Source: an uncultured Acetobacteraceae bacterium
GTDB taxonomy: Bacteria > Pseudomonadota > Alphaproteobacteria > Acetobacterales > Acetobacteraceae
Direction: 5' to 3'
Assembly (NCBI GenBank): GCA_903918315.1
Contig: CAIXEA010000155.1
Coordinates: 24,461 to 88,460 of the forward strand
Length of the DNA: 64,000 nucleotides
Numbering within the stretch: the first letter of the stretch is position 1; every line of letters begins with the position of its first letter. The position numbers were made by a program, and so were the translations under genes. The notes under the pieces are model-generated. The model was given only the letters and a program-made list of their open reading frames with translations. It had not been told where the DNA came from and did no database searches. Positions 50,676 to 61,532 of the stretch are shown here, one piece after another.

Positions 50676-52955
50676 GTGTTTTCCACCCCCTCGACGCCGA
50701 ACACCGAAACCGCGATCCTCGCCCGCCAGGAGTTCGCCATGCCAGATACCGCCATGCCCGGCACCGCCGTGCTGCACGCCCCGCCGCCCGTCCTGTTCAC
50801 GCCGGAAAAACAGCCCGCTCGCCCGGTCACGCGGGCATTGAAGGTTGTCTCCCCCTACGAACCCGCCGGCGATCAGCCCGCCGCCATCAAACAATTGGTC
50901 GAAGGGATCCATCAGCACGAGCGCGACCAGGTGCTGCTCGGCGTCACCGGCTCGGGCAAGACCTTCACCATGGCCAAGGTGATCGAAGCGGTGCAGCGCC
51001 CGACCCTGATCCTCGCACCGAACAAGACCCTGGCGGCGCAGCTCTATGGGGAGATGAAGAGCTTCTTTCCCGATAACGCGGTCGAATATTTCGTCAGCTA
51101 CTACGACTATTACCAGCCGGAGGCCTACGTCCCGCGCACCGACACCTATATCGAGAAAGACGCCCAGATCAACGAGCAGATCGACCGCATGCGCCACGCC
51201 GCCACGCAGTCCCTGCTGGAGCGCAACGACGTCGTGCTGGTCGCCTCCGTGTCCTGTATCTACGGTATCGGCTCGGTCGAAACATACGCCAAGATGGTGG
51301 TCAAACTCGAAGTCGGCGGCAGCATCGATCGCGACGTCCTGGCCAAGGCGCTGGTCAACCTGCAATACCGCCGCAACGACACCGCCTTCCAACGCGGCAC
51401 CTTCCGCCTGCGGGGGGAGGTCGTGGATATCTTCCCCAGCCATTACGAAGATCGCGCCTGGCGGGTGTCGCTGTTCGGTGATGAGATCGAATCCATCCAT
51501 GAATTCGACCCGCTGACCGGCGACAAGACCGCCGAACTGCCGGAGATCACCGTCTACGCCAACAGCCACTACGTCACCCCGCGCCCGACCCTGACGCAGG
51601 CGATCCACGACATCAAAATCGAACTCAAAGCCCGCGTCGCGGAGCTGGAATCCCAAGGCAAGCTGCTGGAAATCGAACGCCTGACCCAGCGCACGACCTT
51701 CGATATCGAAATGATGGAAACGACCGGCGCCTGCAAGGGGATCGAAAACTACTCCCGCTACCTCACGGGACGCAGGCCTGGCGATCCGCCCCCGACCCTG
51801 TTCGAATATCTGCCGGAAAACGCCCTGCTGATCATCGATGAGTCGCATGTGACCGTGCCGCAGCTCGGTGGCATGTACCGGGGCGACTACAATCGCAAAA
51901 CCGTGCTCTCAGAATTCGGCTTCCGCCTGCCATCGTGCATCGACAACCGGCCGCTGAAGTTCGAGGAATGGGAACGGTTTCGCCCCATGTCGGTCTTCGT
52001 CTCCGCCACGCCCGGCCCGTGGGAGATGGAGCGCACACTGGGCGTCTTCGCCGAACAGGTCATCCGCCCCACCGGCCTGATCGATCCCGTCACCGAAGTG
52101 CGCCCGGTCGAGCACCAGGTGGATGATCTGCTGGCGGAATGCCGGTTGATGGCCTCGCAAGGCCACCGCGTGCTGGTCACCACGCTGACCAAGCGCATGG
52201 CCGAGGATCTGACGGACTACCTCACCGAAAATGGTGTCAAAGTGCGCTACCTCCACTCCGACATCGACACGCTGGAGCGGATCGAAATCATCCGCGATCT
52301 GCGCCTGGGTGTCTTCGACGTGCTGATCGGGATCAACCTGCTGCGCGAAGGCCTCGATATCCCGGAATGCGCGCTGGTCGCGATCCTCGATGCCGATAAA
52401 GAAGGTTTTCTGCGGTCCCAGACATCCCTCATCCAGACCATCGGCCGCGCCGCGCGCAACGTGGATGGCAAGGTGATCCTGTATGCCGACACCATGACCC
52501 GCAGCCTGCGCGCCGCGATCGAGGAAACCGAGCGTCGCCGTAACAAACAGCGCAGCTGGAACGAAGCCCACGGCATCACCCCCGTCTCCATCCGCCGCCA
52601 GATCGGCCAGGTGCTCGAAAGCGTGTTCGAGCAGGATTTCGTCACCGTCGCACCGATCAAGGATTCCGGTATTCAGGACTTCGTCGGCAAGGATCTGAAA
52701 TCCGCCATCGCGGATATGGAAAAACGCATGCGCGCCGCGGCGGCGGATCTGGAGTTCGAGGAAGCCGCCCGGCTGCGCGATGAGATCAAGCGGCTGGAAG
52801 CCCTCGACCTCGGCCTGCCCGCGCCGCCAGTGGCCAGCGCGACCTTGCGCCCCAAACGTGACCGCACGCCGGAACCAATGGGGCCCGGGGGAGGCGGCTA
52901 CGACCCGTCGAAACGCCGCGGCGGCGCCGGCGGCAAGCGGCGGCGGGGACCATGA
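50676..52955 (+). CDS. uvrB: Excinuclease ABC subunit UvrB
   Basis: UvrB is the damage-verifying helicase of nucleotide excision repair. The 759-residue product has Walker A GVTGSGKT (89-96), the beta-hairpin [21 protein letters not shown] region, DESH, and the C-terminal UVR motif with [19 protein letters not shown] (about 695-715) that binds UvrC. A GTG start at 50676 is used with GGAGG about 10 bases upstream; the first 55 residues are a non-conserved extension, and ATG 50739 is an alternative. The C-terminal tail is basic. Confidence 0.97.
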   Translation: MFSTPSTPNTETAILARQEFAMPDTAMPGTAVLHAPPPVLFTPEKQPARPVTRALKVVSPYEPAGDQPAAIKQLVEGIHQHERDQVLLGVTGSGKTFTMAKVIEAVQRPTLILAPNKTLAAQLYGEMKSFFPDNAVEYFVSYYDYYQPEAYVPRTDTYIEKDAQINEQIDRMRHAATQSLLERNDVVLVASVSCIYGIGSVETYAKMVVKLEVGGSIDRDVLAKALVNLQYRRNDTAFQRGTFRLRGEVVDIFPSHYEDRAWRVSLFGDEIESIHEFDPLTGDKTAELPEITVYANSHYVTPRPTLTQAIHDIKIELKARVAELESQGKLLEIERLTQRTTFDIEMMETTGACKGIENYSRYLTGRRPGDPPPTLFEYLPENALLIIDESHVTVPQLGGMYRGDYNRKTVLSEFGFRLPSCIDNRPLKFEEWERFRPMSVFVSATPGPWEMERTLGVFAEQVIRPTGLIDPVTEVRPVEHQVDDLLAECRLMASQGHRVLVTTLTKRMAEDLTDYLTENGVKVRYLHSDIDTLERIEIIRDLRLGVFDVLIGINLLREGLDIPECALVAILDADKEGFLRSQTSLIQTIGRAARNVDGKVILYADTMTRSLRAAIEETERRRNKQRSWNEAHGITPVSIRRQIGQVLESVFEQDFVTVAPIKDSGIQDFVGKDLKSAIADMEKRMRAAAADLEFEEAARLRDEIKRLEALDLGLPAPPVASATLRPKRDRTPEPMGPGGGGYDPSKRRGGAGGKRRRGP

Positions 52956-54025
52956 GTGTGCCAGAGGGCGGCACGCATCCCTCCTTGATACCGCCAGCCC
53001 AGCGCACCAGGCTGAGCCAGTCGCAGCGTCTTGGTTTTACCCAGCGCCGCACCATCATGCCCGTGGCGCTGTTCCTTGGCCTCGCGGCTGTGTACCTGGG
53101 CATGGTGTGGCTGACACTGGCCGTGCCAACACCCATCGCGCTGCTTCTGTCCCCCCTGTGCGGCGTCGCGATTGGCGTGCTGTTCGTCCTCGCCCATGAC
53201 GCCGCGCATAACAGTCTCACCGCCTCCTCCTGGCTGAACCAGCTCATCGGCCGTTTGGCGTTTCTGCCGTCGCTGCATTCCTTCACGACCTGGGATATCG
53301 CCCATAACCAGATCCACCACCGCTATAACAGCCTGCGTGGCTGGGATACGGTGTGGGAACCCATGAGCCCGGAGGACTATCTGGCCAGCGGGGGCGCACG
53401 CCGGGCGCTGTACCGGTTTTACCGCTCCCCGCTGGGGGTGCCATTTTACTACATGATGGTCATTTGGGCGCCGGCCCATTGCGGCGCGGCGTCCTATATC
53501 CGGCAGCGATGGGGGGCGATGTTCGCCGTGGACCTGCTGCTCGTTCTGGCATTTCTGGCTGGTCAGGTCCTGGCCGTCACGGCGGTCGGGGCGGCCTACG
53601 GGCATGGCGCGCTGGCAAGCCTGCTGCTGGGCCTCGTCGTGCCATTCCTGGTCTGGAACGGCCTGATGTCCATCGCCGTCTTCCTGCACCATACCCACCC
53701 CGCATTGCGCTGGTATCCTGATCTGGATGCCTGGAAAGCGGATCGAGGCGCGATCGCGGGCACCGCGCATGTCCGGTTCGCGGGGCCGGTGAAGGCGCTG
53801 ATGCTCTGGATCATGGAGCACAACGCCCACCACGCGGCGCCGGGCGTGCCATTCTATAATCTGGCCGGTATGCAAAAAGCGATGGCTGCGCATGAGGACA
53901 TGTTGAGCTGGGGCTTCACCCTGCGCGGTTTCATTCGCGTTTGCAAACGGTGTAAATTGTACGACTACGAGCAGGGCCGTTGGGTCACGTTCGAGGAAGG
54001 CCGGACGCGGCGGCCGGCGGTATGA
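52952..54025 (+). CDS. Membrane fatty acid desaturase
   Basis: The 357-residue integral membrane protein carries the three His boxes of non-heme diiron desaturases: HDAAH, HNQIHH and HNAHH (in [11 protein letters not shown]). There are about four membrane segments. The start overlaps the uvrB stop (ATGA), so the two are cotranslated, though no functional tie is obvious. The regioselectivity is unknown; carotenoid or alkane-type oxygenation is also possible for this superfamily. Confidence 0.86.
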   Translation: MSVPEGGTHPSLIPPAQRTRLSQSQRLGFTQRRTIMPVALFLGLAAVYLGMVWLTLAVPTPIALLLSPLCGVAIGVLFVLAHDAAHNSLTASSWLNQLIGRLAFLPSLHSFTTWDIAHNQIHHRYNSLRGWDTVWEPMSPEDYLASGGARRALYRFYRSPLGVPFYYMMVIWAPAHCGAASYIRQRWGAMFAVDLLLVLAFLAGQVLAVTAVGAAYGHGALASLLLGLVVPFLVWNGLMSIAVFLHHTHPALRWYPDLDAWKADRGAIAGTAHVRFAGPVKALMLWIMEHNAHHAAPGVPFYNLAGMQKAMAAHEDMLSWGFTLRGFIRVCKRCKLYDYEQGRWVTFEEGRTRRPAV

Positions 54026-54087
54026 CACGCCCGCTGGTCGCGTCATGGCCGCGCAGGACCAGCCAGACGCCGGAAAGAAACTGACCC

Positions 54088-55164
54088 ATGACCCAGCCTC
54101 TCGCCCGCGCCCAGTCCTTTTGCGACCGTTTCGGGCTGCGTATGCCGATCCTGCTTGCCCCCATGGCCGGGGTGCCCGCGCCGGCGCTGTCGGCTGCCAT
54201 CGCAAATGCCGGCGGCCTGGGTGCCTGCGGGGCGTTGCTGATGCAGCCGGCCGCGATCCAGGCCTGGGCCTCGACCGTTCGGGCGCAGTCCAACGGTGCC
54301 TTTCAGCTCAACCTCTGGATCCCCGACCCGCCACCGTTGCGTGATCCGGCGCGGGAAGCGGCGGTTCGCGCCTTCCTGGGCCAATTCGGTCCCGAGGTTC
54401 CGGCGGAGGCGGCCGATACCACCCCGCCCGATTTTGCCGCGCAGTGTGATGCCTTGCTGGCCGCCGGCCCGCCGATGATTTCCTCGATCATGGGGCTTTA
54501 TCCGCCGGATTTCGTGGCGGCGATGAAAGCCCGCGGCATCGCCTGGTTCGCCACCGTCACCACCGTCGCTGAGGCCCGGGCGGCGGAGGCCGCGGGAGCC
54601 GATGTCGTCGTCGCCCAGGGTATGGAGGCCGGCGGCCATCGCGGCCGCTTCGATGCCAGCCAGGCGGAGCGGGATGCCGTCGGGCTCTTCGCGTTGCTTC
54701 CCGCCGTGGCCGATGCGGTGCACATTCCCGTGGTTGCGACCGGCGGCATCGCCGATGCGCGCGGCATTACCGCCGCCTTCGCGCTCGGCGCATCCGCCGT
54801 TCAGATCGGCACCGGCTTCCTGCGCTGTCCGGAAACCGGGCTGCATCCGGCCTGGGCCGCTGGTCTTGCCGCCACGCCGCCCGAGGGCACGATCCTGACC
54901 CGCGCCTTCAGCGGCCGGGCGGGGCGGAGCATTTCCACGGAATACGCCCGTCTGGCCGCTGAGGCCGCCGCGCCGATCCCGGCCCCTTACCCGGTGCAGC
55001 GCGCTTTGACGCAGGCGATGCGCGATGCCGCGGCCAAGGCGGGCGACCTGGATCGGATGCAGGCCTGGGCCGGGCAGGCGGCGGGTCTGGCCCGGGCCGA
55101 ACCCGCGGGGATGCTGATCAATCGGATGTGGGATGAGGCGCGGGCGATGTTGGGTCGAGCGTGA
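54088..55164 (+). CDS. Nitronate monooxygenase / 2-nitropropane dioxygenase-like flavoprotein
   Basis: The 358-residue TIM-barrel FMN enzyme has MPILLAPMAGVPAPALSAAIANAG, the FMN-binding GMEAGGHRG and VVATGGIADARG, and QIGTGFLRCPE. Nitronate monooxygenases oxidise alkyl nitronates such as propionate 3-nitronate; the family also includes enoyl-reductase-like members (FabK). It stands alone, 62 bases after the desaturase. Confidence 0.88.
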   Translation: MTQPLARAQSFCDRFGLRMPILLAPMAGVPAPALSAAIANAGGLGACGALLMQPAAIQAWASTVRAQSNGAFQLNLWIPDPPPLRDPAREAAVRAFLGQFGPEVPAEAADTTPPDFAAQCDALLAAGPPMISSIMGLYPPDFVAAMKARGIAWFATVTTVAEARAAEAAGADVVVAQGMEAGGHRGRFDASQAERDAVGLFALLPAVADAVHIPVVATGGIADARGITAAFALGASAVQIGTGFLRCPETGLHPAWAAGLAATPPEGTILTRAFSGRAGRSISTEYARLAAEAAAPIPAPYPVQRALTQAMRDAAAKAGDLDRMQAWAGQAAGLARAEPAGMLINRMWDEARAMLGRA

Positions 55165-55216
55165 TCGTTTGAGGTGGCATCACGCGAAAACGTGAATCAC
55201 GCGACCAGGCAGCGAA
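55165..55216. repeat. Dispersed palindromic repeat, copy C
   Basis: The stretch between the nitronate monooxygenase stop and the convergent GST stop holds TCACG/CGTGA around CGAAAA and the 14-mer CGTGAATCACGCGA (55191-55204), which is identical to the complement of part of copy B. Similarity continues weakly into the GST stop region. It may serve as a shared terminator. Confidence 0.55.
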
Positions 55217-55852
55217 CTAGACCACGGCCGCGGCGATCGCCTGGGGATAGGGCACGGTATCGCGCAACGACGGCCGCTGCATCAGCCCATCGAGGTAACG
55301 GCCCAGCGCCGGGTAAAGTCCGCGCCAGTCGAATTCGGTGAGGCGGACCTCCAGATACCCAAGCGCCGAGGCGGCCGCGATGTCGCCCAGACCAAAGGTC
55401 ACGCCGACAGCGAACGGCCCATCGGCGATAAGCCGCGCCAACTCGGCCACACCGCCATGGATCTTGCGGAGCTGGCGGTCGATCCAGGGCTGGCTGCGAT
55501 GCGCCTCTGGGCGGAGGCGTTCGAAGAACAGCAGCACAACCGCGTCGCAGATGCCATTGGCCAGCACATCGAACCGCTTCGCGGCCAGGATGCCGTCGTC
55601 GTCCGGGGGCAGCAGTGGTGGGGTGGGATGGCGGCGTTCCAACCATTCCAGGATGTAGCTGGATTCATAAACGGAGGTGCCGTCGTCGAGCAGCAGCACC
55701 GGCAGCTTTTCCAGCGGATTGTACCGCGGCACGGTGGTATCGGGGTTCCAGGGGACTTCGGTGAGCAATTCGAACGCCAGCCCCTTCTCGGCCAAAGCAA
55801 TGCGCACTTTGCGGGCATAGGGGCTTGGGGTGGCGCTGATCAGTCGCATCAT
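55217..55852 (-). CDS. Glutathione S-transferase family protein
   Basis: The 211-residue protein has an N-terminal thioredoxin-fold domain: SATPSPYARKVRIALAEKGL (Ser in the glutathione-activating place), NPLEKLPVLLLDDGTSVYESSYILEWLE with the cis-Pro and the ES pair that holds glutathione, then an all-helical domain. The start is ATG 55852 or 55849; longer frames upstream overlap the folM-like gene. It is divergent from the folM-like/folB pair by 63 bases. Confidence 0.88.
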   Translation of the reverse strand: MMRLISATPSPYARKVRIALAEKGLAFELLTEVPWNPDTTVPRYNPLEKLPVLLLDDGTSVYESSYILEWLERRHPTPPLLPPDDDGILAAKRFDVLANGICDAVVLLFFERLRPEAHRSQPWIDRQLRKIHGGVAELARLIADGPFAVGVTFGLGDIAAASALGYLEVRLTEFDWRGLYPALGRYLDGLMQRPSLRDTVPYPQAIAAAVV

Positions 55853-55915
55853 GGCTCGCTCGCAGCTCGTTGACGGCCGCTTTACAGTCTTTCCGCCCAG
55901 GTCTACCACCCCGGC

Positions 55916-56704
55916 ATGCATCGTGGCTGGCCCATCCCTGCGAAAATCCCGAAAGCGGCGTTGGTCACCGGCGGCGCGCAACGGCTTGGCCGCGCCGTGG
56001 CCCTGGCGCTGGCGGGGCAGGGGTTCGATATCGCCGTGCACTGCAACAGCAATATCGCCGCGGCTGAAGCCACCTGCGCGGACATTCAGGCGCTCGGCCG
56101 ACGGGCCGTGATCGTGCGCGCCGATTTGTCGCTGGAAGCCGAGACCGTCGCCGTCATCCGGCGCGCCGAAGCGGCGCTGGGTCCCATCGGCGTGCTGGTC
56201 AACAATGCCAGCACGTTCGAGCGCGATGAGTGGCACGACGCCACCCGCGATTCCTGGGATCATCACCTGGAGCCCAATCTGCGCGCCCCTTTTGTGTTGA
56301 TGCAGCACTTTGCCCGCGCCTTGCCGACGGCGGCGGAGGGCGTTGTGATCAACATGATCGATCAGCGGGTCTGGTCCCTGACCCCGCATTTCGTGTCCTA
56401 CACCGTCTCCAAGGCGGGTCTATGGACGTTGACCCAGACGATGGCGCTGGCGATGGCGCCGCGCATTCGGGTCAACGCCATCGGCCCCGGTCCGGCTCTG
56501 CCCAGCCCGCGTCAGACGCTGGAACAGTTTGAGTCGCAAGCCGCCTCGGTCCCGCTTGGGCATGGAACCACACCCGAGGAAGTCAGCCGCGCCGTGCTGG
56601 CGATCCTGTGCCTGCCCTCGATGACGGGCCAGATGATCGCGTTGGATGGCGGGCAGCATATGCAATGGGCTTCGGTACAGAATGTGCCGCCGCCGGAGGA
56701 ATAG
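55916..56704 (+). CDS. SDR pteridine-reductase-like (FolM-like) protein
   Basis: The 262-residue SDR has the ALVTGGAQRLGRAVA loop; the TGxxxRxG form is the mark of pteridine reductases and FolM. NNAS and a late YTVSKAG (Tyr-Lys) follow, with INMIDQRVW in the Ser position; the canonical Ser is replaced by Asp, as in pteridine reductases. It is directly followed by folB, so reduction of dihydropterin or dihydrofolate is likely. Confidence 0.85.
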   Translation: MHRGWPIPAKIPKAALVTGGAQRLGRAVALALAGQGFDIAVHCNSNIAAAEATCADIQALGRRAVIVRADLSLEAETVAVIRRAEAALGPIGVLVNNASTFERDEWHDATRDSWDHHLEPNLRAPFVLMQHFARALPTAAEGVVINMIDQRVWSLTPHFVSYTVSKAGLWTLTQTMALAMAPRIRVNAIGPGPALPSPRQTLEQFESQAASVPLGHGTTPEEVSRAVLAILCLPSMTGQMIALDGGQHMQWASVQNVPPPEE

Positions 56705-57118
56705 ATGATGCCGACCCTAGGCCCGATCGCGGACCGTGCTGGTGGTATCCGCCACGTGTTTGTGCGTGATCTGACCCTGTCCGCCCGTATTGGCGTGCAT
56801 CCGCACGAACATGCCGCCCCGCAACGGGTCCGCATCAACGTGGACCTGGGCGTGGACGATACGCCCGATGCCGTGGGCACCGACGAATTGCCGCGGGTGG
56901 TGGATTACGAGAAGGTCGCGGACTCGGTGCGGGCCATCGTGGCATCCGGTCATGTGCGCCTGGCTGAGACTTTGGCTGAGCGGATTGCAACCGCCTGCCT
57001 GGCCGATCGGCGGGTGCGGTCTGCCCGAATCCGGGTCGAAAAGCTTGACATTTTCGCTGACGCAGCCTCGGCTGGAGTCGAGATTGAGCGTCACCGCCGA
57101 GATTTATCCACGCCCTGA
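56705..57118 (+). CDS. folB: Dihydroneopterin aldolase
   Basis: FolB cleaves dihydroneopterin to hydroxymethyl-dihydropterin in folate biosynthesis. The 137-residue protein has the opening VFVRDLTLSARIGVHPHE, with the conserved GxxxxE region, then the VVDYEKVADSVR and VRLAETLAERIA blocks and a late VEKLDIF. It begins one base after the folM-like stop. Its last 15 bases contain a near-perfect DnaA box. Confidence 0.92.
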   Translation: MMPTLGPIADRAGGIRHVFVRDLTLSARIGVHPHEHAAPQRVRINVDLGVDDTPDAVGTDELPRVVDYEKVADSVRAIVASGHVRLAETLAERIATACLADRRVRSARIRVEKLDIFADAASAGVEIERHRRDLSTP

Positions 57119-57258
57119 ATGCTGGCGGTCGAAGATTAACGCGAAGGACTCCAGTGTTATCGTTATATGACAAGGACTTCGTTAAAATCCTTTAGAAAGC
57201 AAGGAAACAGGCGGGAGTCGGGGGGCAGCGGGACAGCTTGCTCACATACTTATCCACA
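57104..57258 (+). promoter_or_regulatory. Two DnaA-box-like 9-mers upstream of uvrC
   Basis: TTATCCACG (57104-57112, one mismatch) and TTATCCACA (57250-57258, a perfect consensus) lie in the same direction in an AT-richer 227-base gap between folB and uvrC. DnaA can regulate promoters through such boxes, and an uvrB promoter with a DnaA box is known in E. coli. A role as replication origin is not supported by only two boxes. Confidence 0.45.
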
Positions 57259-57345
57259 GGATTGGTGGATGAAATCCAGCCCCTCGAATCGACACCCGGC
57301 AAGCCCTTGAACACGCGGCCAAACCGCCCTTGATTGTGCCCTGAC

Positions 57346-59238
57346 ATGAGCGACTCCGCCCCGAACCCGCCCCTCAAAGGCGTCACCGTCATCGAGACCG
57401 CGCTGGAGACCATGCCAGCCAATCCTGGCGTGTATCGCATGCTCGATGCCAAGGGTGATGCCCTGTATGTCGGCAAAGCGCGCAGTCTGAAGAAGCGGGT
57501 CGTCAGCTATACGCTGATCGCCCGGCTACCCGAGCGTCTGCGGCGCATGGTGTCGGAAACGGTGGCGATGGAAATCATCACCACCCATACCGAGGCCGAG
57601 GCGCTGCTGCTGGAGGCCAACCTCATCAAGCGGCTCAAGCCGCGCTTCAACATCGTGCTGCGGGATGACAAGTCCTACCCCTGGCTGATGCTGACCGAGG
57701 ATCACCCCTATCCGCAGATCGCCAAGCACCGCGGCGCCCGGGCGCGGAAAGGGAGTTACTGGGGGCCCTTCGCGTCCGCCTGGGCGGTCAACCAGACCGT
57801 GACCGCGATGCAGCGGGTGTTTCTGTTGCGATCCTGCGCCGATACGGTGTTTTCCAACCGCTCGCGGCCCTGTTTGCTGCATCAGATCAAGCGCTGTTCC
57901 GCCCCCTGCGTCGGGCGCATCAGCGAAGCCGAATACGGCACCCTGGTCGCGCAGGCCAAATCCTTCCTGGCGGGCAAATCGGGCGTCGTGCAGCAGGAAC
58001 TCGCGGCCGAGATGGAACGCGCGGCGGAGGCGCTGGAGTTCGAACGCGCCGCCGCGGTGCGCGACCGCATCCGTGGCCTGACGCATGTGCAGGGCAATGA
58101 CGTCATCAACCCCGCCAGCCTGGAAGACGCCGATGTCATCGCCGCCTGGCAGAGCGCCGGGCAGACCTGCGTGCAGGTCTTCTTCGTCCGCGGCGGGCGC
58201 AACAACGGCAACCGCGCCTTCTACCCCACCCATGCCCGCGCCGAGGAAACGCCCGAGGTCCTCGGCGCCTTCATCGCCCAGTTCTACGATGACAAGCCGC
58301 CGCCGCCGGTGCTGCTGCTGAGCCATGCCATCGCCGAACAGGACCTGGTCGCGGAGGCCTTGTCGCTGAAGGCCAGCCGCAAGGTGGAGATCCTGGTGCC
58401 CCAGCGCGGCGAGAAGCATGCCGTCGTCGAACATGCCCATACCAATGCGCGGGAGGCGCTGGAGCGCAAGCTGGCGGAGTCCGCCGGCCAGGCGAAGCTG
58501 CTCGACGCCGTTGCCCAGCTCTTTGCCCTGCCCACGCCGCCGCAACGGATCGAGGTCTATGATAACTCCCATATCATGGGCACCAACGCCTATGGCGTGA
58601 TGGTCGTGGCCGGACCGGAGGGATTCGTCAAAGCCGGCTACCGCAAGTTCAGCATCCGCGGCCCCATCACCCCCGGTGACGACTTCGCGATGATGCGTGA
58701 GGTGCTACAGCGCCGGTTCACCCGCGCGCTGAAAGACCAGGCCGAGGGCGCACCGCCGGGCGACTGGCCCGATATCGTGCTGATCGATGGCGGGGCAGGG
58801 CAGCTCTCGGCGACGCGGGGCGTGCTGGACGACCTCGGCGTCACCGACGTGAAGCTGATCGCCATTGCCAAGGGACCCGATCGCGATGCCGGGCGGGAGT
58901 GGTTCCACACCGATGGCATGGAGGCGTTCCAGTTACCGCCGCGTGATCCCGTGCTCTATTTCCTGCAACGCCTGCGCGATGAGGCGCATCGTTTCGCCAT
59001 TACGACTCACCGGGCGGGTCGATCCAAAGCGATCCGGCAAAGCGAGCTGGATGAGATCGATGGCATCGGGGCGGCGCGTAAGCGCGCTTTGTTGAACCAT
59101 TTCGGCTCAGCACGTGGGGTGAAAATGGCGGGTCTGGGCGATTTGGAAGCTGCCCCAGGCATCAGCCGGGAGACGGCGCGCCGGGTCTACAGTCATTTCC
59201 ATCCGGGTGTCCGGATGGGGGAAAAGGCGGCGTCTTAG
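57346..59238 (+). CDS. uvrC: Excinuclease ABC subunit UvrC
   Basis: UvrC makes both incisions around a lesion. The 630-residue product has the GIY-YIG nuclease domain (about residues 25-105, [11 protein letters not shown] and [13 protein letters not shown]), a Cys-rich region ([25 protein letters not shown]), the UVR domain (about 210-245), the RNase H-like nuclease domain ([20 protein letters not shown]) and a C-terminal helix-hairpin-helix pair ([20 protein letters not shown]). ATG 57346 is preferred to a TTG at 57334. Confidence 0.97.
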   Translation: MSDSAPNPPLKGVTVIETALETMPANPGVYRMLDAKGDALYVGKARSLKKRVVSYTLIARLPERLRRMVSETVAMEIITTHTEAEALLLEANLIKRLKPRFNIVLRDDKSYPWLMLTEDHPYPQIAKHRGARARKGSYWGPFASAWAVNQTVTAMQRVFLLRSCADTVFSNRSRPCLLHQIKRCSAPCVGRISEAEYGTLVAQAKSFLAGKSGVVQQELAAEMERAAEALEFERAAAVRDRIRGLTHVQGNDVINPASLEDADVIAAWQSAGQTCVQVFFVRGGRNNGNRAFYPTHARAEETPEVLGAFIAQFYDDKPPPPVLLLSHAIAEQDLVAEALSLKASRKVEILVPQRGEKHAVVEHAHTNAREALERKLAESAGQAKLLDAVAQLFALPTPPQRIEVYDNSHIMGTNAYGVMVVAGPEGFVKAGYRKFSIRGPITPGDDFAMMREVLQRRFTRALKDQAEGAPPGDWPDIVLIDGGAGQLSATRGVLDDLGVTDVKLIAIAKGPDRDAGREWFHTDGMEAFQLPPRDPVLYFLQRLRDEAHRFAITTHRAGRSKAIRQSELDEIDGIGAARKRALLNHFGSARGVKMAGLGDLEAAPGISRETARRVYSHFHPGVRMGEKAAS

Positions 59239-59246
59239 AGCGGGAT

Positions 59247-59266
59247 GACCGCGTCGGTCAGCGGTC
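59247..59266. terminator. Hairpin between uvrC and the IMPase-like gene
   Basis: GACCGC (59247-59252) and GCGGTC (59261-59266) form a perfect 6-bp stem with an 8-base loop, 9 bases after the uvrC stop and 9 before the convergent gene end. Upstream, TTAGAGCGGG recalls the opening of repeat copy B. Confidence 0.45.
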
Positions 59267-59274
59267 CTATCGAA

Positions 59275-60117
59275 CTATCGAACGGCCTCGCTCTCATCCA
59301 GCAGCACGGCGCGCAAAGCCTCCCACGAGGGTTGGTCCGGCGCGCAGATCAGGCCGCCATCGGTGCGGGTCGGGTCATAGCCGCGTCCGTCGAACTGCGC
59401 GGAGAACCCGCCGGCCTCACGGTGCAGCAGCCAGCCTGGCGCGTGATCCCAGGGGTAAAGCCGGTTGAAGAACAGAAAATGGCAATGCCCGTCGGCGACC
59501 ATCCGGTATTCATGGGCGGAGCAGCGATAATCCCAGGAACCGCCGAGCTTGGGCAGGTTGCCGCAAACCCTGGTACGCAACGGCTCGGGCAAAAACCGCC
59601 AGGCCACATTGCCCGCCATTTCCCCCGCCGCGGCGGGGGCTTTCACCCGCAGGTCGCGGCGAGCACCGGCTGCTGTTTCCATCCAGGCGCCTTCACCCCG
59701 CAACGCCAGGGCCGAATCATCGCCCACAGGATCGTGAATGACGCTCGCCACGACCTCACCATGGCTGATCGCGGCGACCATGACGCCGAACAGGGCCAAG
59801 CCGGAGGCGAAGTTCGCCGTGCCATCGACGGGATCAACGACAAACGCCAGGTCCGCGCCCGCGAGGCGTTTCAAGAGAGTGGGATCGCGGGTCGCGGCTT
59901 CCTCCCCGACCACCACACAGCCGGGGAATAGCCGCCGGAGCCCGGCCGTGATCACGGTTTCCGCCGCCTCATCCGCCTCTGTCACGAGGTCCAGTGGCCC
60001 GGATTTGGTCAGAACCGTTCCTGGCGCGAGGTTACGAAAGCGGGGCATGATCTCCCGCTGGCCAGCCTCTCGCGCCAGGGCGGCAATGTCGGCCATCTGG
60101 CTGGCACGCAGTGTCAT
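59275..60117 (-). CDS. Inositol-monophosphatase-family phosphatase
   Basis: The 280-residue Mg2+-dependent phosphatase has GEEAATRD, DPVDGTANF and the late WDHAPGWLLHREAGG, the three conserved blocks of the family. Both IMPase (SuhB) and histidinol-phosphatase (HisN) are possible; no his gene is near, so I leave the substrate open. The start overlaps the hflX stop by four bases, so it is the last gene of the hfq-hflX unit. Confidence 0.88.
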   Translation of the reverse strand: MTLRASQMADIAALAREAGQREIMPRFRNLAPGTVLTKSGPLDLVTEADEAAETVITAGLRRLFPGCVVVGEEAATRDPTLLKRLAGADLAFVVDPVDGTANFASGLALFGVMVAAISHGEVVASVIHDPVGDDSALALRGEGAWMETAAGARRDLRVKAPAAAGEMAGNVAWRFLPEPLRTRVCGNLPKLGGSWDYRCSAHEYRMVADGHCHFLFFNRLYPWDHAPGWLLHREAGGFSAQFDGRGYDPTRTDGGLICAPDQPSWEALRAVLLDESEAVR

Positions 60118-61532
60118 TCCCGTCGCTCGAACCGCGCGCGATCCGCGGGCAGCAGCCGCACGGTCACGTGAACGGCCGTGTCGGTGTCGCGCCGGTTCAC
60201 GACCTCCCCATGTTGATAGAGCCAGGCGAGGCGGGCGCCATCTTCAGGCGCGACGTCGTAGTCCACCAGTTCCATGCCCGCCGCGATACGGGCATCGATC
60301 GCGGCTTTGAGGGCATCCAAACCGTCGCCGGTGATGGCAGACACCGCCACCGCCCCTGTTCGCACGGTCACTTCCGCCACCCCACCCAACAGATCGGCTT
60401 TGTTGAGCACTTCGATCGTATGCGTTGGCCAAGCGGAATCCAGCGACCCGTCCGTTACCATGTCGTCGAGCACCTTGATGACATCGCTGCGTTGCGCGGC
60501 GCTATCGGGATGGGCGGCGTCTCGCACGTGCAGGATGACATCGGCCTGTGCCACCTCTTCCAGGGTGGCACGGAAGGCTTCGACGAGCTCATGGGGTAGT
60601 TCGCTGATGAACCCAACGGTATCAGACAGGATGATTCGGCGCCCCGATGGCAGACGGAGGCCCCGCATGGTGGGATCGAGGGTTGCGAACAACTGATCCT
60701 TCGCCACCACCTCGGCCCCTGTCAGGGCATTGAACAGCGTCGATTTGCCGGCGTTGGTATATCCGACCAGGGCAACGACGGGGAACGGCACCCGGCGGCG
60801 GGCGGATCGGTGCAGGCCGCGGGTTCGGCGCACCTGCTCCAGATCCTTCTTGAGCCGGACCAGCCGTTCATCGATCAGCCGCCGATCGGCTTCGATCTGC
60901 GTTTCGCCGGGGCCACCGAGGAAGCCGAAACCGCCGCGCTGGCGTTCCAGATGGGTCCAGGAGCGAACGAGGCGGGACCGCTGATAGTCGAGATGGGCCA
61001 ACTCGACCTGCAGCGAGCCCTCTTTGGTGGCGGCACGTTCGCCGAAGATATCCAGGATGAGCCCGGTGCGGTCGATGACCTTGCAATTCCAGGCGCGTTC
61101 CAGATTGCGCTGCTGGACCGGTGTGAGCGCGGCGTCCACCACAACGACGGTGACACCATGACGCTGCAGCTCCCGCCCCTGCGCCGACACCTGACCCTCC
61201 CCCAACAGCGTGGAGGGGCGCCTGATCCGCAGAGGCAGGATCGTCTCATGCACCACGACCAGTCCGATGGAGGCGCAAAGGCCGACGGCTTCGGCCAGCC
61301 GCGCTTCAGCGGCGCGTGGGCGGTCCGGTCCGCCGGAGTCATGGGTCCCCAACGCGACGCCAGCCGAGTCGCGGCCCTGCGTGTCGTGACCAAAGCGGCT
61401 CCAAGGCAGGATGACGGCGGCGCGGGTCGGACCCGAGCCGTCGTTGACCCATGTCTCATGCGGATCGAGGTCGTCCGTCTCGGTGTCGTGGTCTTCCGGA
61501 CCGTCGGACCCGTCAGCTGTCCCCGGCAGCAG
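60114..61532 (-). CDS. hflX: GTPase HflX; probable CTG start inside hfq
   Basis: HflX is a ribosome-splitting GTPase active under stress. It has the GLLGEGQV-like [11 protein letters not shown], the [19 protein letters not shown] and [20 protein letters not shown] blocks, then the G domain with [15 protein letters not shown] and NKAD. The first ATG/GTG/TTG start, TTG 61352, cuts off the N-terminal strand RAAVILPW. The frame is open upstream to a TGA at 61536-61538. A CTG at 61530-61532 has AAGGGAG (61540-61546) 7 bases upstream. I choose it: 472 residues, overlapping hfq by 20 bases. The G domain is certain; the start is inference. Confidence 0.9.
   Translation of the reverse strand: MLPGTADGSDGPEDHDTETDDLDPHETWVNDGSGPTRAAVILPWSRFGHDTQGRDSAGVALGTHDSGGPDRPRAAEARLAEAVGLCASIGLVVVHETILPLRIRRPSTLLGEGQVSAQGRELQRHGVTVVVVDAALTPVQQRNLERAWNCKVIDRTGLILDIFGERAATKEGSLQVELAHLDYQRSRLVRSWTHLERQRGGFGFLGGPGETQIEADRRLIDERLVRLKKDLEQVRRTRGLHRSARRRVPFPVVALVGYTNAGKSTLFNALTGAEVVAKDQLFATLDPTMRGLRLPSGRRIILSDTVGFISELPHELVEAFRATLEEVAQADVILHVRDAAHPDSAAQRSDVIKVLDDMVTDGSLDSAWPTHTIEVLNKADLLGGVAEVTVRTGAVAVSAITGDGLDALKAAIDARIAAGMELVDYDVAPEDGARLAWLYQHGEVVNRRDTDTAVHVTVRLLPADRARFERRE

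Noticed and set aside
50007..51848. Open frame of 613 codons on the minus strand across parDE and uvrB
   Set aside because: Antisense to well-identified genes; composition is that of a shadow frame in GC-rich DNA.
57104..57345. Replication origin between folB and uvrC
   Set aside because: Only two DnaA-like 9-mers, no AT-rich 13-mers in array and no origin-linked genes (dnaA, dnaN, hemE, parAB).
61352..61532. Frameshift or sequencing error as the cause of the missing hflX start
   Set aside because: The frame is continuous with the G domain and a good ribosome-binding site precedes the CTG, so no shift is required; error at the CTG itself cannot be excluded.
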